Assembly: GCA_003569245.1 (NCBI GenBank)
Contig: BGOM01000011.1
Location: 124,001-188,000 of the forward strand
DNA: 64,000 nucleotides
Origin: Opitutia bacterium
GTDB lineage: Bacteria; Verrucomicrobiota; Verrucomicrobiia; Opitutales; UBA953
Reading direction: 5' to 3'
Part shown: piece after piece, positions 9,547 to 18,388 of the stretch
Numbering within the stretch: the stretch's first letter is position 1
How the letters are laid out: the number at the start of each line of letters is the position of its first letter
The notes under the pieces: model-generated
The model's input: the letters and a program-made list of their open reading frames with translations, nothing else
What the model was told of the DNA's origin: nothing
Databases searched by the model: none
Made by a program: the position numbers and the translations under genes

Positions 9547-10857
9547 TCAGGCCTTCGTCGGGGCCTTGGGCATGACCAGGACCTTGTCGACCCGCGGACC
9601 GTCCATATCGACGACCTCGAAAAGGTGACCGAGGGCCTCCACCCGGTCCCCTTCCTCAGGGATGCGACCCAAGGCGCGCATGATGAAACCGGCGATGACC
9701 GTGAAGCCGCCGGAGCCCTCGCCGGGGAATCGCCCGATGATACCGGTCGCCTCGCGGAAGTCATCCAAGGTCACCACGGCATCGACCAACCAGCTGCCAT
9801 CGTCGCGCCGGCGGATCGGCTTGGGCTTCGCGACCGGGGAGCCTTCGTTGGGCAGGTCGCCCACGATGAATTCGAGCACGTCGTTGAGGGAGACGACCCC
9901 GCGGACATGACCGAACTCATCGATCACCAACGCGAGGTGCAACTTGTCGCGCCGGAAGCGCTCGAGGAGCTGGGTGCCGGTGCTCTGCTGGGTCACCGTC
10001 GGGGCCTCGGTCAGGAGGTCCTTGATGACGGCGGAGCCGACCAGGGAGAGGTTGGCCCAGAGGCGCTTGACCGAAACCACGCCGAGGGGACGGTCCGGTG
10101 AGCCCTTGAAGACCGGGAACCAGGTATGACCGGAGGCGACCACCTTGCGCCAGTTCACCTCGTCCGAGTCGTCGAGATTCAGCCAGACGACCCGGTTGCT
10201 GGGCGTCATGAGCTTCTCGGCGGTGATCTGATCGAGCCCGAGCGCCCCGTGCACCATGCGATGCTCGGCGGCATGCAGCACCCCGGAGGCCATCCCTTGG
10301 TCGACCATCATGCGCAGCTCGTCCTCGGACATGGTATCCTCCGGCGCGCGCCGGCGACCGAACAAGCCGAGCACGAGATCGGCCAGGCCGCTGAGGGCGC
10401 CGACCAAGGGCGAAGCCAGCGAGGCCAGCAGGGCCATGGGCCGGGCGAGCACGACGGCCAGGGACTCCGGATTCGTCAGGCCGATGCGCTTCGGGATGAT
10501 CTCCGCGCAGATGATGGTGAGCGAGCCGATGAAAAAGGAGACGAGGGCGCGGGAGACCGGCTCGGCGTTCTCGACGCACCAGGCCAGCGGGACCTTCTGC
10601 AGGTAAGGCACGAAGGCCATGGCGAGCGGAGCCCCGCCGTAAGTCGCGGCGATGATGCTGCCGAACGTGAGACCGACCTGCACGGTCGACAGAAACCGGG
10701 AGGGGTTCGCCAGCAAGGCCAGGGCGGTCTGGGCGCCTTTGCTCCCCTGCTCCGCGAGCCGGGCCAGCCGGCGACGATTGGAGGAGACCAAGGACATCTC
10801 CGCCAGCTCGAAGAAGGCGATGAAGGACCAGCAGACGGCTAGGAGGACGAATTCCAC
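9547..10857 (-). CDS. hemolysin-family membrane protein (CNNM/DUF21, CBS pair, CorC_HlyC domain)
   Basis: This 436-residue protein has the standard architecture of the CorC/YfjD-type divalent-cation transporters. An N-terminal DUF21 (CNNM) membrane domain occupies about residues 1-190. It is followed by a regulatory CBS pair (about 200-335, including LVIDEFGHVRGVVSLNDVLE) and a C-terminal FAD-binding-like CorC_HlyC domain (DGSWLVDAVVTLDDF to the end). The family is linked to magnesium or cobalt efflux and metal tolerance; the substrate here is unknown. The start is GTG at 10857. It is divergent from nadB, with 79 bases between them. Confidence 0.9.
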   Translation of the reverse strand: MEFVLLAVCWSFIAFFELAEMSLVSSNRRRLARLAEQGSKGAQTALALLANPSRFLSTVQVGLTFGSIIAATYGGAPLAMAFVPYLQKVPLAWCVENAEPVSRALVSFFIGSLTIICAEIIPKRIGLTNPESLAVVLARPMALLASLASPLVGALSGLADLVLGLFGRRRAPEDTMSEDELRMMVDQGMASGVLHAAEHRMVHGALGLDQITAEKLMTPSNRVVWLNLDDSDEVNWRKVVASGHTWFPVFKGSPDRPLGVVSVKRLWANLSLVGSAVIKDLLTEAPTVTQQSTGTQLLERFRRDKLHLALVIDEFGHVRGVVSLNDVLEFIVGDLPNEGSPVAKPKPIRRRDDGSWLVDAVVTLDDFREATGIIGRFPGEGSGGFTVIAGFIMRALGRIPEEGDRVEALGHLFEVVDMDGPRVDKVLVMPKAPTKA

Positions 10858-10936
10858 AGGTTTGCAGACAAGACCGACCCGCCCCGTTCGTCAAATGGCT
10901 TGTTGCCGGCCGGGCGCGTCCTACGTTGGGGGGCGA

Positions 10937-12550
10937 ATGGCGACCCATTTCGACGCAATCGTGGTTGGTAGCGGCATCGGCGGCCTGAGCTTCGCGCTCA
11001 ACCTGGCCCGTGGCGGTCGTTCCGTGGCCATCGTCACCAAGAAGACCAGTTCGGAATCCAACACGAACTGGGCCCAGGGCGGGATCGCCTGCGTCACCGA
11101 CCAGACCGACGATTTCGCCAGCCACGTGCAGGATACCTTGGCCGCGGGCGACGGGCTGTGCGACCTCGCCGCCGTCCGCCATATCATCGAGGGCGGCCCC
11201 GCGCGGGTCGCCGAACTCATCGCCTGGGGCGTGCGGTTCGAGAACGGGGCCGACGGACGGCCGGACCTCGGACGCGAAGGCGGCCACACGCACCGCCGGA
11301 TCCTCCACGCCCGCGACATGACGGGACGGGCGATCGAATCGGCCCTGCTGCGCGCGGTAGCCGCCGCTCCTCAAGTCCGGATGCTTGAGCACCACCTCGC
11401 GATCGACCTCCTGACGACCTCCAAGATCGACCCGACGGTGGCCCTGGGCGGTCCGGGCGACCGCACGCTCGGCCTCCATGTCCTGAACACGAAGGCCGGC
11501 AAGGTCGAGACGCTCTCCGCATCGGTCGTGATCCTCGCGACCGGCGGCGTGGGTCAGGTCTACCAGTTCACGACCAACCCGGATATCGCCACCGGCGACG
11601 GCATCGCCATGGCCTACCGCGCGGGCGCCGAGATCCGCGACATGGAGATGGTCCAGTTCCACCCGACGGCGCTGAAGTCGCCCGATGGCAGCCGCGCCCT
11701 CATCTCCGAGGCGGTCCGCGGCGAGGGCGCCATCCTCCGCGACCTGGCCGGGCGGGCGTTCATGAGGGACTTCCATCCGCTGGGCGACCTCGCCCCGCGC
11801 GACATCGTGGCCCGCGCCATCGACTCCGTGATGAAGCGCGACGGCGCGCCCCACGTGCTGCTCGATGCCACGCAGGTCGCGAAGGGTCACCTGCCCGAGC
11901 GCTTCCCGCACATCTTCGAGACCTGCCGGAAGGCGGGCTTCGACCTCGCGCGCGAGGCCGTCCCCGTCGTGCCCGCCGCCCACTACCTCTGCGGCGGCGT
12001 CGCGACCGACCTGTCGGGGCGGACTTCCCTGCGCGGTCTCTACGCCGTGGGCGAGGTCGCCTGCACCGGTCTGCACGGGGCCAACCGCCTCGCCTCCAAC
12101 TCCCTGCTGGAGGCGGTCGTGCTCGCCCACGACGGCGCCCTCGCGGCCGAGGCCGAGATCGTCGCCGCCCCCGCGGCGCGTCCCGCCCTGCCCCGCTGGA
12201 TCGACGGCTCGGCGGGCGATCCGGACGAACGCGTGGTGCTGACCCATAACTGGGATGAGCTCCGCCGCACGATGTGGGACTACGTCGGCATCGTCCGTTC
12301 GACCAAGCGGCTGCGACGCGCCCGCACCCGCATCGGGACGCTGGCCGACGAAGTCCGGGATTATTACTGGAACTTCAAGGTGGAGCCGCGTCTGCTCGAG
12401 CTACGCAACCTGATCCAGGTGGCCGAACTGATCGTCGAGTGCGCCCTGCAGCGACACGAGAGCCGCGGCCTGCACCACACGCTGGACTACCCCGCCAAAC
12501 TGGCCGAGGCCCGCCACTCGTCGGTGCGGCGCTCGCCCTCGCAGGCATGA
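10937..12550 (+). CDS. nadB: L-aspartate oxidase
   Basis: NadB is a flavoprotein that oxidises L-aspartate to iminoaspartate, the first step of NAD synthesis. The protein has 537 residues, normal for the family. The FAD-binding GSGIGG is at residues 11-16, followed by the typical NTNWAQGGIA. Later come the HPTAL active-site region, the AAHYLCGGV and GLHGANRLASNSLLE segments, and a C-terminal helical domain. I chose the ATG at 10937; longer upstream forms run into unrelated sequence. Its TGA overlaps the panE ATG as ATGA, so the two are translationally coupled. Confidence 0.95.
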   Translation: MATHFDAIVVGSGIGGLSFALNLARGGRSVAIVTKKTSSESNTNWAQGGIACVTDQTDDFASHVQDTLAAGDGLCDLAAVRHIIEGGPARVAELIAWGVRFENGADGRPDLGREGGHTHRRILHARDMTGRAIESALLRAVAAAPQVRMLEHHLAIDLLTTSKIDPTVALGGPGDRTLGLHVLNTKAGKVETLSASVVILATGGVGQVYQFTTNPDIATGDGIAMAYRAGAEIRDMEMVQFHPTALKSPDGSRALISEAVRGEGAILRDLAGRAFMRDFHPLGDLAPRDIVARAIDSVMKRDGAPHVLLDATQVAKGHLPERFPHIFETCRKAGFDLAREAVPVVPAAHYLCGGVATDLSGRTSLRGLYAVGEVACTGLHGANRLASNSLLEAVVLAHDGALAAEAEIVAAPAARPALPRWIDGSAGDPDERVVLTHNWDELRRTMWDYVGIVRSTKRLRRARTRIGTLADEVRDYYWNFKVEPRLLELRNLIQVAELIVECALQRHESRGLHHTLDYPAKLAEARHSSVRRSPSQA

Positions 12551-13476
12551 GGATCGCGGTCGTCGGCGCCGGCGCGGTCGGCGGCTGGTACGGCGGCCGC
12601 CTCGCCGAAAGCGGGCATGAGGTCCACCTCGTCACCCGCGCCGATGCGGCGACCATCGCGCAGGCCGGACTGACCTTGCGCGATCGGCAGGGCGAGCGAC
12701 AGGTTCGCGCGGCCTCCGCCCGCCCGACGACCGACGGTCTCGGTCCCTGTGACGTCGTCATCGTCGCGGCCAAGGCGACGGCGAACGCGACCCTGCCCGA
12801 GCAGGTGGGTCCGCTGATCGGGCCGCGAACCATCCTGGTGACCCTCCAGAACGGCATGGGCAACGTGGAGGCGTTCGCCGGCCTGGTACCGGCCGACCGG
12901 CTCGTGGCCGGCCTTTGCTTCGTCTGCATCAACCGCCTGGCTCCGGGCGTCGTCGAGAACACGCTGGCCGGCAACGTGCGGATGGCGGCGGCCCAAGGTC
13001 CGGCCAATGACGCCGTGCTCGCCACCGTCGCCTTGTTCGCGGGGGCGGGGATCGATTGCCGCGCGGAGGATTCGCTCGAAGCCGTCCTCTGGAAGAAGCT
13101 CTGCTGGAACATCCCTTTCAACGGGCTCGCCATCGCGGCCGGCGGCCTCACGACCGACCGGATCGTCGGTGACCCGGACCTGCGGTCGCGGGCGCGCCGG
13201 CTGATGGATGAGGTGGCCGCCGCGGCCGCCGCGCGCGGTCATCCGTTCGACGAGAAGCATATCCGCTGGCAGCTTGAGATGACCGACGGCATGGGGCCCT
13301 ATCGCCCGTCGAGCCTCATCGACTACCTGGCCGGACGGGAAGTGGAGGTCGACGGGATCTGGGGCGAGCCGCTGCGACGGGGCGAAGCGGCCGGGGCCAC
13401 CATGCCGGAACTTCGCACCCTGCTCGCCGAGATCCGCGGGCGGCTGGCCGCCCGGAGCGGGTCACTTCCCGGCTGA
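12547..13476 (+). CDS. panE: 2-dehydropantoate 2-reductase
   Basis: This 309-residue enzyme reduces ketopantoate to pantoate with NADPH in pantothenate (coenzyme A) synthesis. A dinucleotide-binding GAGAVGG is at residues 7-13. The ApbA/PanE middle segment LVTLQNGMGN and the catalytic-lysine region WKKLCWNIPFN are clear. The C-terminal helical domain ends in the usual SSLIDYLAGREVEVD segment. The start overlaps the nadB stop. A second pathway gene, panD, lies at 28508-28909. The last 15 bases overlap the convergent lipoprotein gene. Confidence 0.92.
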   Translation: MRIAVVGAGAVGGWYGGRLAESGHEVHLVTRADAATIAQAGLTLRDRQGERQVRAASARPTTDGLGPCDVVIVAAKATANATLPEQVGPLIGPRTILVTLQNGMGNVEAFAGLVPADRLVAGLCFVCINRLAPGVVENTLAGNVRMAAAQGPANDAVLATVALFAGAGIDCRAEDSLEAVLWKKLCWNIPFNGLAIAAGGLTTDRIVGDPDLRSRARRLMDEVAAAAAARGHPFDEKHIRWQLEMTDGMGPYRPSSLIDYLAGREVEVDGIWGEPLRRGEAAGATMPELRTLLAEIRGRLAARSGSLPG

Positions 13477-13929
13477 AGGCGACGGCGCCGGTCGAGGCAG
13501 ACGCGCCAGCGCCTGCTCGATGGCGCGGCGGACGGTGGAATCGTTCCAGAAATTGGCCGACAAAGCGGTACCGGAGTCCGTGGAGAGGAGCCGGCGACCC
13601 GACGGGTCGAAGAGGGTGACCGAAAGCGCCAGGCTGACCCGGCCGTCGACGGCCTTGTTCACGCGCCACGAGCTGCGCAACGTCGCCTGGGCTTCGGCGG
13701 CGGTCGCGGTGGCCTGATAACCGAGACGCCCGAGCTCGCGCACGGCGGCATCATGCACGGAGTCGCCCAGCGCATCGGCTTCGCCCACGCCCGCGGCTTG
13801 GGTGTCGGTGACAAACACCTTCCGGACAGTGGCCAGGCCGGAAGGGGCCTCGGTCGGGGAGGAACAACCGACGAACCCGAGGGCCAGGAGACCGAGGGCG
13901 AAGGAGAACAGGCGTCGGGGGTGGGACAT
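13462..13929 (-). CDS. predicted lipoprotein of unknown function
   Basis: This 155-residue protein starts with a lipoprotein signal peptide ending LALGFVGC, followed by two serines. The mature part contains a segment resembling small periplasmic lipoproteins that oligomerise (TVRKVFVTDTQAAG, LFDPSGRRLLSTDSG, WNDSTVRRAIEQALARL). No named family is certain. I chose the ATG at 13929 because the signal peptide begins there. It overlaps the end of panE by 15 bases on the opposite strand and is divergent from the HAD-DciA gene. Confidence 0.75.
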   Translation of the reverse strand: MSHPRRLFSFALGLLALGFVGCSSPTEAPSGLATVRKVFVTDTQAAGVGEADALGDSVHDAAVRELGRLGYQATATAAEAQATLRSSWRVNKAVDGRVSLALSVTLFDPSGRRLLSTDSGTALSANFWNDSTVRRAIEQALARLPRPAPSPSAGK

Positions 13930-14072
13930 GATGCGTTCATAGACCCACCGGGCCCGGGTGACAAGCCGGACCTCCGCACGAGGGGTTGACCCTGCCTCGC
14001 CGGTCTGGTCCCATCTCCTCCCATGGCCCGTCCCGCCAGCCTCCCGCCAGCCTCCTTCCGGCATCGTTGACC

Positions 14073-15128
14073 ATGGCCGTCGTCCAAGCCGTCACCATCG
14101 ACCTCGCGGGCACCCTGCTGTTCCCCCACCCTTCGGTCGGGTCGGTCTACGCCGCCTGCGCCCGCCGCCACGGCGTGGAAGTCTCCGCCGCCGAACTGGA
14201 CGCCGCCTTCCCGCTGGGGTTCAAGGGGGCGCCCCGTCAGGCCAAGCCCGAGGCTTTCTGGCGCGAGGTGGTGATGCGTTCCTTCGGCCCCGCCCTGCCC
14301 GCCTCGAAATTCGAGGCCGTCTTCCGCGACTGTTGGGAAGCCTTCGGTCGCGGGGCGGCCTGGCGCGTGGCGCCCGCGGCGGTCACGGCGCTGACGGCGA
14401 TCCGCTTCCTCGGCGTCAAGGTCGCCGCGCTCTCCAACGCCGACGCCCGCATGCGTACCGTGCTCGCGGACAAAGGGCTGACCCACCTGTTCGACGGGGT
14501 TTTCCTTTCCGACGAGACCGGTGCCGCCAAACCGGACCCCAAGGCCTACGCCCACGCGGCCCGTCAGCTGGGCGTGGCCCTCTCCGCCCTGGTGCACGTG
14601 GGCGACGACCCCAAGGAGGACGGCGAAGGGGCCCGCGACGCCGGCGCCATCGGCGTGATCGTGGGCGGCGCCTACGCGCCGGAGAAATGCCTGCGGGCCG
14701 AGCACTTGCGCGACCTGCCCTTCGTGCTGCGGGCGCTGCTCACCGAGGGCAAGGCCAAGGGCAAATTCTCCCGGCATGTGGTGAACCTCCTGGCCAACCT
14801 GCGCGGCCTGCCCGAGGACCGGGGCCGTTCGACCGATCGCGACCTGCGTTCGATCGACGACGCCGTGACCGAGGCCTTCCGGAAACTCCGCCTCGACAAA
14901 CCGGTGCCGGAGGACGCGATCTTCGCGCATTGGCACGAGTTGCTCCCCGCGAAGCTGGCGAAACGTTGCGCCCCCCTGCGGGTGCTCGAAGGCGGCAAGC
15001 TCGTCGTGCAGTGCGAGAACACCGTCATCAAGTCCGAGGTGCGCTTCCACGAACGGGCGTTGCTCGCGAAGATCCGCGCCCTGCGCGGCTGCCAGGAGGT
15101 CCGGGCGATCTCCTTCGTCAACGCCTGA
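14073..15128 (+). CDS. HAD-like hydrolase fused to a DciA-like (DUF721) domain
   Basis: The 351-residue protein joins two domains not usually found together. Residues about 1-225 are a HAD-superfamily hydrolase of the REG-2/HDHD3 type: motif I is DLAGTL, motif II ALSNAD, motif III around GAAKPDPKAY, and motif IV HVGDDPKED. The second aspartate of motif I is absent, as in some relatives, so phosphatase activity is uncertain. Residues about 250-351 match DUF721/DciA: an amphipathic start (DDAVTEAFRKLRLD), FAHWHELLPAKLAKRC, GGKLVVQCENTV and a final EVRAISF. DciA is the replicative-helicase partner in most bacteria that lack DnaC. The ATG at 14073 is preceded by pyrimidine-rich sequence without a Shine-Dalgarno motif. 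The fusion frame is uninterrupted. Confidence 0.85.
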   Translation: MAVVQAVTIDLAGTLLFPHPSVGSVYAACARRHGVEVSAAELDAAFPLGFKGAPRQAKPEAFWREVVMRSFGPALPASKFEAVFRDCWEAFGRGAAWRVAPAAVTALTAIRFLGVKVAALSNADARMRTVLADKGLTHLFDGVFLSDETGAAKPDPKAYAHAARQLGVALSALVHVGDDPKEDGEGARDAGAIGVIVGGAYAPEKCLRAEHLRDLPFVLRALLTEGKAKGKFSRHVVNLLANLRGLPEDRGRSTDRDLRSIDDAVTEAFRKLRLDKPVPEDAIFAHWHELLPAKLAKRCAPLRVLEGGKLVVQCENTVIKSEVRFHERALLAKIRALRGCQEVRAISFVNA

Positions 15129-15134
15129 GGCCGG

Positions 15135-15533
15135 TCAGTCGGCCTTCGGGCGCGGCTCGTACGGGGCGAGGAACACTTCCTTGAAGTCGTAAACGTCGTC
15201 AAAATCCTCGAGCCGATCCTCGTCGGACCGCCCGAAGAGCCCGGTGTCGATGATGTTGAACACGATGTGGCCGACGTCGAGGGACTTACGCAGTCCCCAG
15301 CTCTGCAGGAGCGGGTAGGACATTGGCCCGTAGGTCTCGAGCACATGCCGGCGGAAGCCCTCGAGGAGCTGGGGGCCGGTGACATGTCGGTTGGCCCCGG
15401 CCTTGCCTTTCTTCGGCTCGCCGTGGATGTCCTTCTGGGCCTGATCGAGCCCCAGGCGCACCAGTTCGTAGGCCTGCGCCTTGTAACGGGGATCCTTGGC
15501 GCGGATCTGACGGATGACCTCGGCGAAATCCAT
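15135..15533 (-). CDS. Minf_1886 family protein (conserved in Planctomycetes/Verrucomicrobia)
   Basis: This 132-residue protein of unknown function shows the family's conserved pattern: DPRYKAQAYELV, RHVTGPQLLEGFRRHVLE, GPMSYPLLQSWGL, then DVGHIVFNIIDTGLFG and DDVYDFKEVF. The family is typical of Planctomycetes and Verrucomicrobia, which makes it a useful lineage marker. I use the ATG at 15533, two bases downstream of the hisC stop; an overlapping TTG at 15539 would add two residues. It is probably co-transcribed with hisC. Confidence 0.85.
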   Translation of the reverse strand: MDFAEVIRQIRAKDPRYKAQAYELVRLGLDQAQKDIHGEPKKGKAGANRHVTGPQLLEGFRRHVLETYGPMSYPLLQSWGLRKSLDVGHIVFNIIDTGLFGRSDEDRLEDFDDVYDFKEVFLAPYEPRPKAD

Positions 15534-15535
15534 GC

Positions 15536-16624
15536 TCAAAGCTTGGCGAGTTCGGCGAGCAAGCGCTCGTTCTGGGCGGCCGTGCCCACGGTGAGCCGGA
15601 GCCAGCCCTTCATCCCGTAGCCGGCCAAGGGACGGACGATGACGCCGGCGCGCTGAAGTTTGGTGAAGGCCTGCTCGGCCTCGGGGATGCGCGCGGCCAG
15701 GAAATTGGCGTGACCGTCGATGACCTCGCAGCCGAGACGCGCCAAACCTGCCTTCAGCTGGGTGATGCCGGCGGCGTTGACCTCGCGCGTGCGCCGCACG
15801 AACGCCTCGTCATCCAAGGCGGCCTCGGCGGCGGCGAGCGCCGGCAGGTTCACGTTGAAAGGCTGGCGGACGCGGTTGAGCAACGCGACGACCTCGGGGC
15901 TGCCCATCAGGTAGCCGACGCGCAAGCCGGCGAGGCCGTAGGCCTTCGAGAACGTGCGACTGACCACGACCTTGCGGCCGGACTGCATCAGGGGACGAAG
16001 GTCGGCGCTGGCATCGAGGTACTCGGCGTAGGCCTCGTCCAGGCAGAAGATGACATCCTCCGGCAGCGAGGCCGCGAGCGCGAGGATGTCCGCCGGGGCG
16101 TCCGTGCCGCCGGTCGGATTATTGGGCGAGGCGAGGAAGACGATCCGGGTCTTGGGCGTGACCGCGGCGCGCAGGGCCTTGAGGTCATGGCGATAGCCCG
16201 GCATCGGCACGGGCACCGGGGTGGCTCCGAAAAGCAGCGTGGCCAGCTTGTAGACGATGAACGCCTGTTCGCCGAACACGACCTCGTCGCCCGGGCGGAG
16301 GAAAGCCTGGGCCAGGAGGATCATCACCTCGTTCGAACCATTGCCGACGATGAAATGGGCGGGGGTCAGCGCCCACTTGGCGGCGAGCTTCTCGCGGAGA
16401 AAGGTACAGCCTCCGTCCGGGTAGAGGTGGCAGACCTCGAGGGCCTTGCGGGCCGCGGCGAGACCCAGCGGGGACGGACCCAGCGGGTTCTCGTTCGAAG
16501 CGAGCTTGATCACCGAGGAGGGATCCAGGCCGAACTCACGGGCGACAACTTCGATGGGCCGGCCGGCCTCGTAGGTCGGTTGGGTCAGCACCGGTCGGTT
16601 GGCTAGGTCTGAATAGGAAGCCAT
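15536..16624 (-). CDS. hisC: histidinol-phosphate aminotransferase
   Basis: HisC transfers an amino group from glutamate to imidazole acetol phosphate in histidine synthesis, using PLP. The 362-residue protein has the class I/II aminotransferase signatures: KLASNENPLGPSP at the start, FLASPNNPTGG, LDEAYAEY, and the PLP-lysine segment SRTFSKAYGLAGLRVGY. The ATG at 16624 is chosen over an upstream in-frame start because MASYSDLANRP leads directly into the conserved domain. It is divergent from the RmlD-like gene across 96 bases that hold an inverted repeat. Confidence 0.95.
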   Translation of the reverse strand: MASYSDLANRPVLTQPTYEAGRPIEVVAREFGLDPSSVIKLASNENPLGPSPLGLAAARKALEVCHLYPDGGCTFLREKLAAKWALTPAHFIVGNGSNEVMILLAQAFLRPGDEVVFGEQAFIVYKLATLLFGATPVPVPMPGYRHDLKALRAAVTPKTRIVFLASPNNPTGGTDAPADILALAASLPEDVIFCLDEAYAEYLDASADLRPLMQSGRKVVVSRTFSKAYGLAGLRVGYLMGSPEVVALLNRVRQPFNVNLPALAAAEAALDDEAFVRRTREVNAAGITQLKAGLARLGCEVIDGHANFLAARIPEAEQAFTKLQRAGVIVRPLAGYGMKGWLRLTVGTAAQNERLLAELAKL

Positions 16625-16657
16625 GCAGGCACCCATCCATGCGGGTGTTGGGAGGCT

Positions 16658-16714
16658 TGGCAAGCGTCCGGACCACCCTACCCGCTTGCCAGTGGCTCCG
16701 CCGCGGCTTAAGCG
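16658..16714 (+). promoter_or_regulatory. inverted repeat overlapping a predicted promoter (possible operator)
   Basis: TGGCAAGCG (16658-16666) and CGCTTGCCA (16683-16691) form a perfect 9-base inverted repeat with a 16-base spacer. The right arm contains TTGCCA (16686-16691). After 17 bases this is followed by TAAGCG (16709-16714), which ends 6 bases before the ATG at 16721. This fits a repressor site over the -35 element of a leaderless promoter for the RmlD-like gene. It could also act on hisC, which diverges from here. Confidence 0.45.
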
Positions 16715-16720
16715 TCCGCC

Positions 16721-17686
16721 ATGAAGATCGTCGTCACCGGCGCCTCCGGATTCCTAGGTCGCGAGGTCTGCCTCGCCGCCCTGCGACGGGGACATGAAGT
16801 CATCGCGCTCGGCGGCTCCCGGGCGCCGACGATTCCTGGCTTGAAACAGGCGCGGGCGTTCGACCTCTGCTCGGAGGCCGCCTTGGAATCCCTGCTGCTC
16901 GAGGAGTTCCCCCAGGCCGTCGTGCACTGCGCCGCGCTGCCGACGATCGAGACCTGCCTGGCCGACCCCGCCAAGGCCCGCGCGCTGAACACGGAAGTCC
17001 CGAAGAAACTCGCCCAGCTTTGTTTCCATGTCGGGGCCAAGCTGGTCCACCTTTCGACGGACACCGTCTTCGACGGGATCGCCGGCAACTACCAGCCCAC
17101 CGACCAGCCGGCCCCGCTGAATCTCTACGGGGAGACCAAGGCCGCCGCCGAGGTCGAGGTCCTCCGCTACGGGCGCGAGCATGCCGCCGTTCTCCGGACC
17201 TCGCCGATCATCGGCAACTCGCCCGGCGGCGATCGCGGCCTCCACGAGCGCCTCTTCCTCGGCTGGAAAGAAGGGCGGCCCGCTTCCTTGTTCACGGATG
17301 AGATCCGCCAACCCGTCGAGGTTTCCAACCTGGCGGACGTGACCATCGAGCTGTGCGAGCGCGCCAACCTTTCGGGTCTTTATCATTGGGCCGGCACCGA
17401 GGCCCTGAGCCGGCATGAGATCGGCGTGCGGATCGCCCGCCATTTCGGGCTCGCGGCGGACCAATGGGTCAAGCCCATCAGCCGCGCGGAAGTCCCCGCC
17501 GCCGCCGCCCGCCCGCGCGACCTCAGCCTGCGCCTGCACCCGCTCGCGGGCAAACTTCGCACCGCGGCCCAATCCTTCGAGGAACAGCTCGCGGCTCTGC
17601 GCGTCCCCCGGGGCTGCGAGGCGTGGGTCGAGCAGGTGACCGGCCGAAAGGTCGTGCGTCGGCTGGAGAAAGGCATAGACTTCTGA
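16721..17686 (+). CDS. RmlD-like SDR-family sugar nucleotide reductase
   Basis: This 321-residue extended short-chain dehydrogenase/reductase resembles dTDP-4-dehydrorhamnose reductase. It has the NAD(P)-binding GASGFLG (residues 7-13), an HCAALPTIETC segment, LSTDTVFDG, and the catalytic YGETK. The rest follows RmlD order (RTSPIIGNSPGG, then ISRAEVP near the C-terminus). No other rhamnose genes are adjacent, so the substrate is not established. The following lipoate-ligase-like gene starts 2 bases after the stop, so the two are likely co-transcribed. Confidence 0.85.
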   Translation: MKIVVTGASGFLGREVCLAALRRGHEVIALGGSRAPTIPGLKQARAFDLCSEAALESLLLEEFPQAVVHCAALPTIETCLADPAKARALNTEVPKKLAQLCFHVGAKLVHLSTDTVFDGIAGNYQPTDQPAPLNLYGETKAAAEVEVLRYGREHAAVLRTSPIIGNSPGGDRGLHERLFLGWKEGRPASLFTDEIRQPVEVSNLADVTIELCERANLSGLYHWAGTEALSRHEIGVRIARHFGLAADQWVKPISRAEVPAAAARPRDLSLRLHPLAGKLRTAAQSFEEQLAALRVPRGCEAWVEQVTGRKVVRRLEKGIDF

Positions 17687-17688
17687 GC

Positions 17689-18384
17689 ATGGATGTCCTG
17701 CCCCGCCAGACCGCCGACGCCGTCGCCAACATGGCGGCGGACTACCTGCTGCTGGAGCACTACCCGCGGCCGGACCGGATCCGCTTCCGTCCTTTCGCCT
17801 GGTCGGCGCCGGCCTATACTTTCGGGGTGTCCCAACCTTGGGCCAAGTACCGCGCGCAGGTGCCCGCCCATTACCCGCTGGTCCGTCGTTGCACGGGCGG
17901 CGGACTGGTCTCGCATCTGGATGACTGGACGTTCGCTCTGGTGATCCCCGCCGGACACCCGCTCTACGCCGCGGACGCGATGGCCAGCTATGCGGCGGTG
18001 CACGCCGCGCTCGCCGCGGCGCTGCAGGCCCAAGGCCTGCCCGTGAAGCTCGCCCCGGCCCCGACGGGGGAACGTCCGTTCCAGTCGCCCGACGCCTGCG
18101 CCGAACGCGCCGAGCCGAACGACCTGGTGCGCAGCGACGACGGCCGCAAGGTCGCCGGGGCCGCGCAGAAACGCACCCGCAGCGGTCTGCTGCTGGAAGG
18201 CTATGTCTGGCGTCCGTTCCTGTCGGCTTGCGATTGGAGCCGCTTCGAACGCGACTTCACCGCCGCCCTGGCCGCCAAGCTCGGTAGCGCGCCCACGCCG
18301 GTGACGGAGCCGGTCTACGACCAGCTCGATCACGAGACGAGCTGGGCTCGGTTCAACTCGCGCGAGTGGAACGAGCGGATCTGA
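17689..18384 (+). CDS. lipoate-protein ligase / octanoyltransferase family protein
   Basis: This 231-residue protein belongs to the biotin/lipoate ligase fold. Visible family features are VRRCTGGGLVSHLDDWTFAL (about residues 64-83), matching the RRxTGGG substrate loop, and the conserved lysine segment GRKVAGAAQKRTRSGLLLEG. It is shorter than full LplA and lacks an obvious accessory domain, so it may be an octanoyltransferase (LipM-like) rather than an ATP-dependent ligase. A plausible target is the lipoyl lysine of the SucB protein encoded at 47742. It ends 4 bases before the convergent mutS gene. Confidence 0.8.
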   Translation: MDVLPRQTADAVANMAADYLLLEHYPRPDRIRFRPFAWSAPAYTFGVSQPWAKYRAQVPAHYPLVRRCTGGGLVSHLDDWTFALVIPAGHPLYAADAMASYAAVHAALAAALQAQGLPVKLAPAPTGERPFQSPDACAERAEPNDLVRSDDGRKVAGAAQKRTRSGLLLEGYVWRPFLSACDWSRFERDFTAALAAKLGSAPTPVTEPVYDQLDHETSWARFNSREWNERI

Positions 18385-18388
18385 ACCC

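Noticed and set aside
9917-12247. Open frame of 776 codons antisense to nadB
   Set aside because: nadB is a clear family member; part of this frame only mirrors it and the rest reads the CorC-like gene in a wrong frame.
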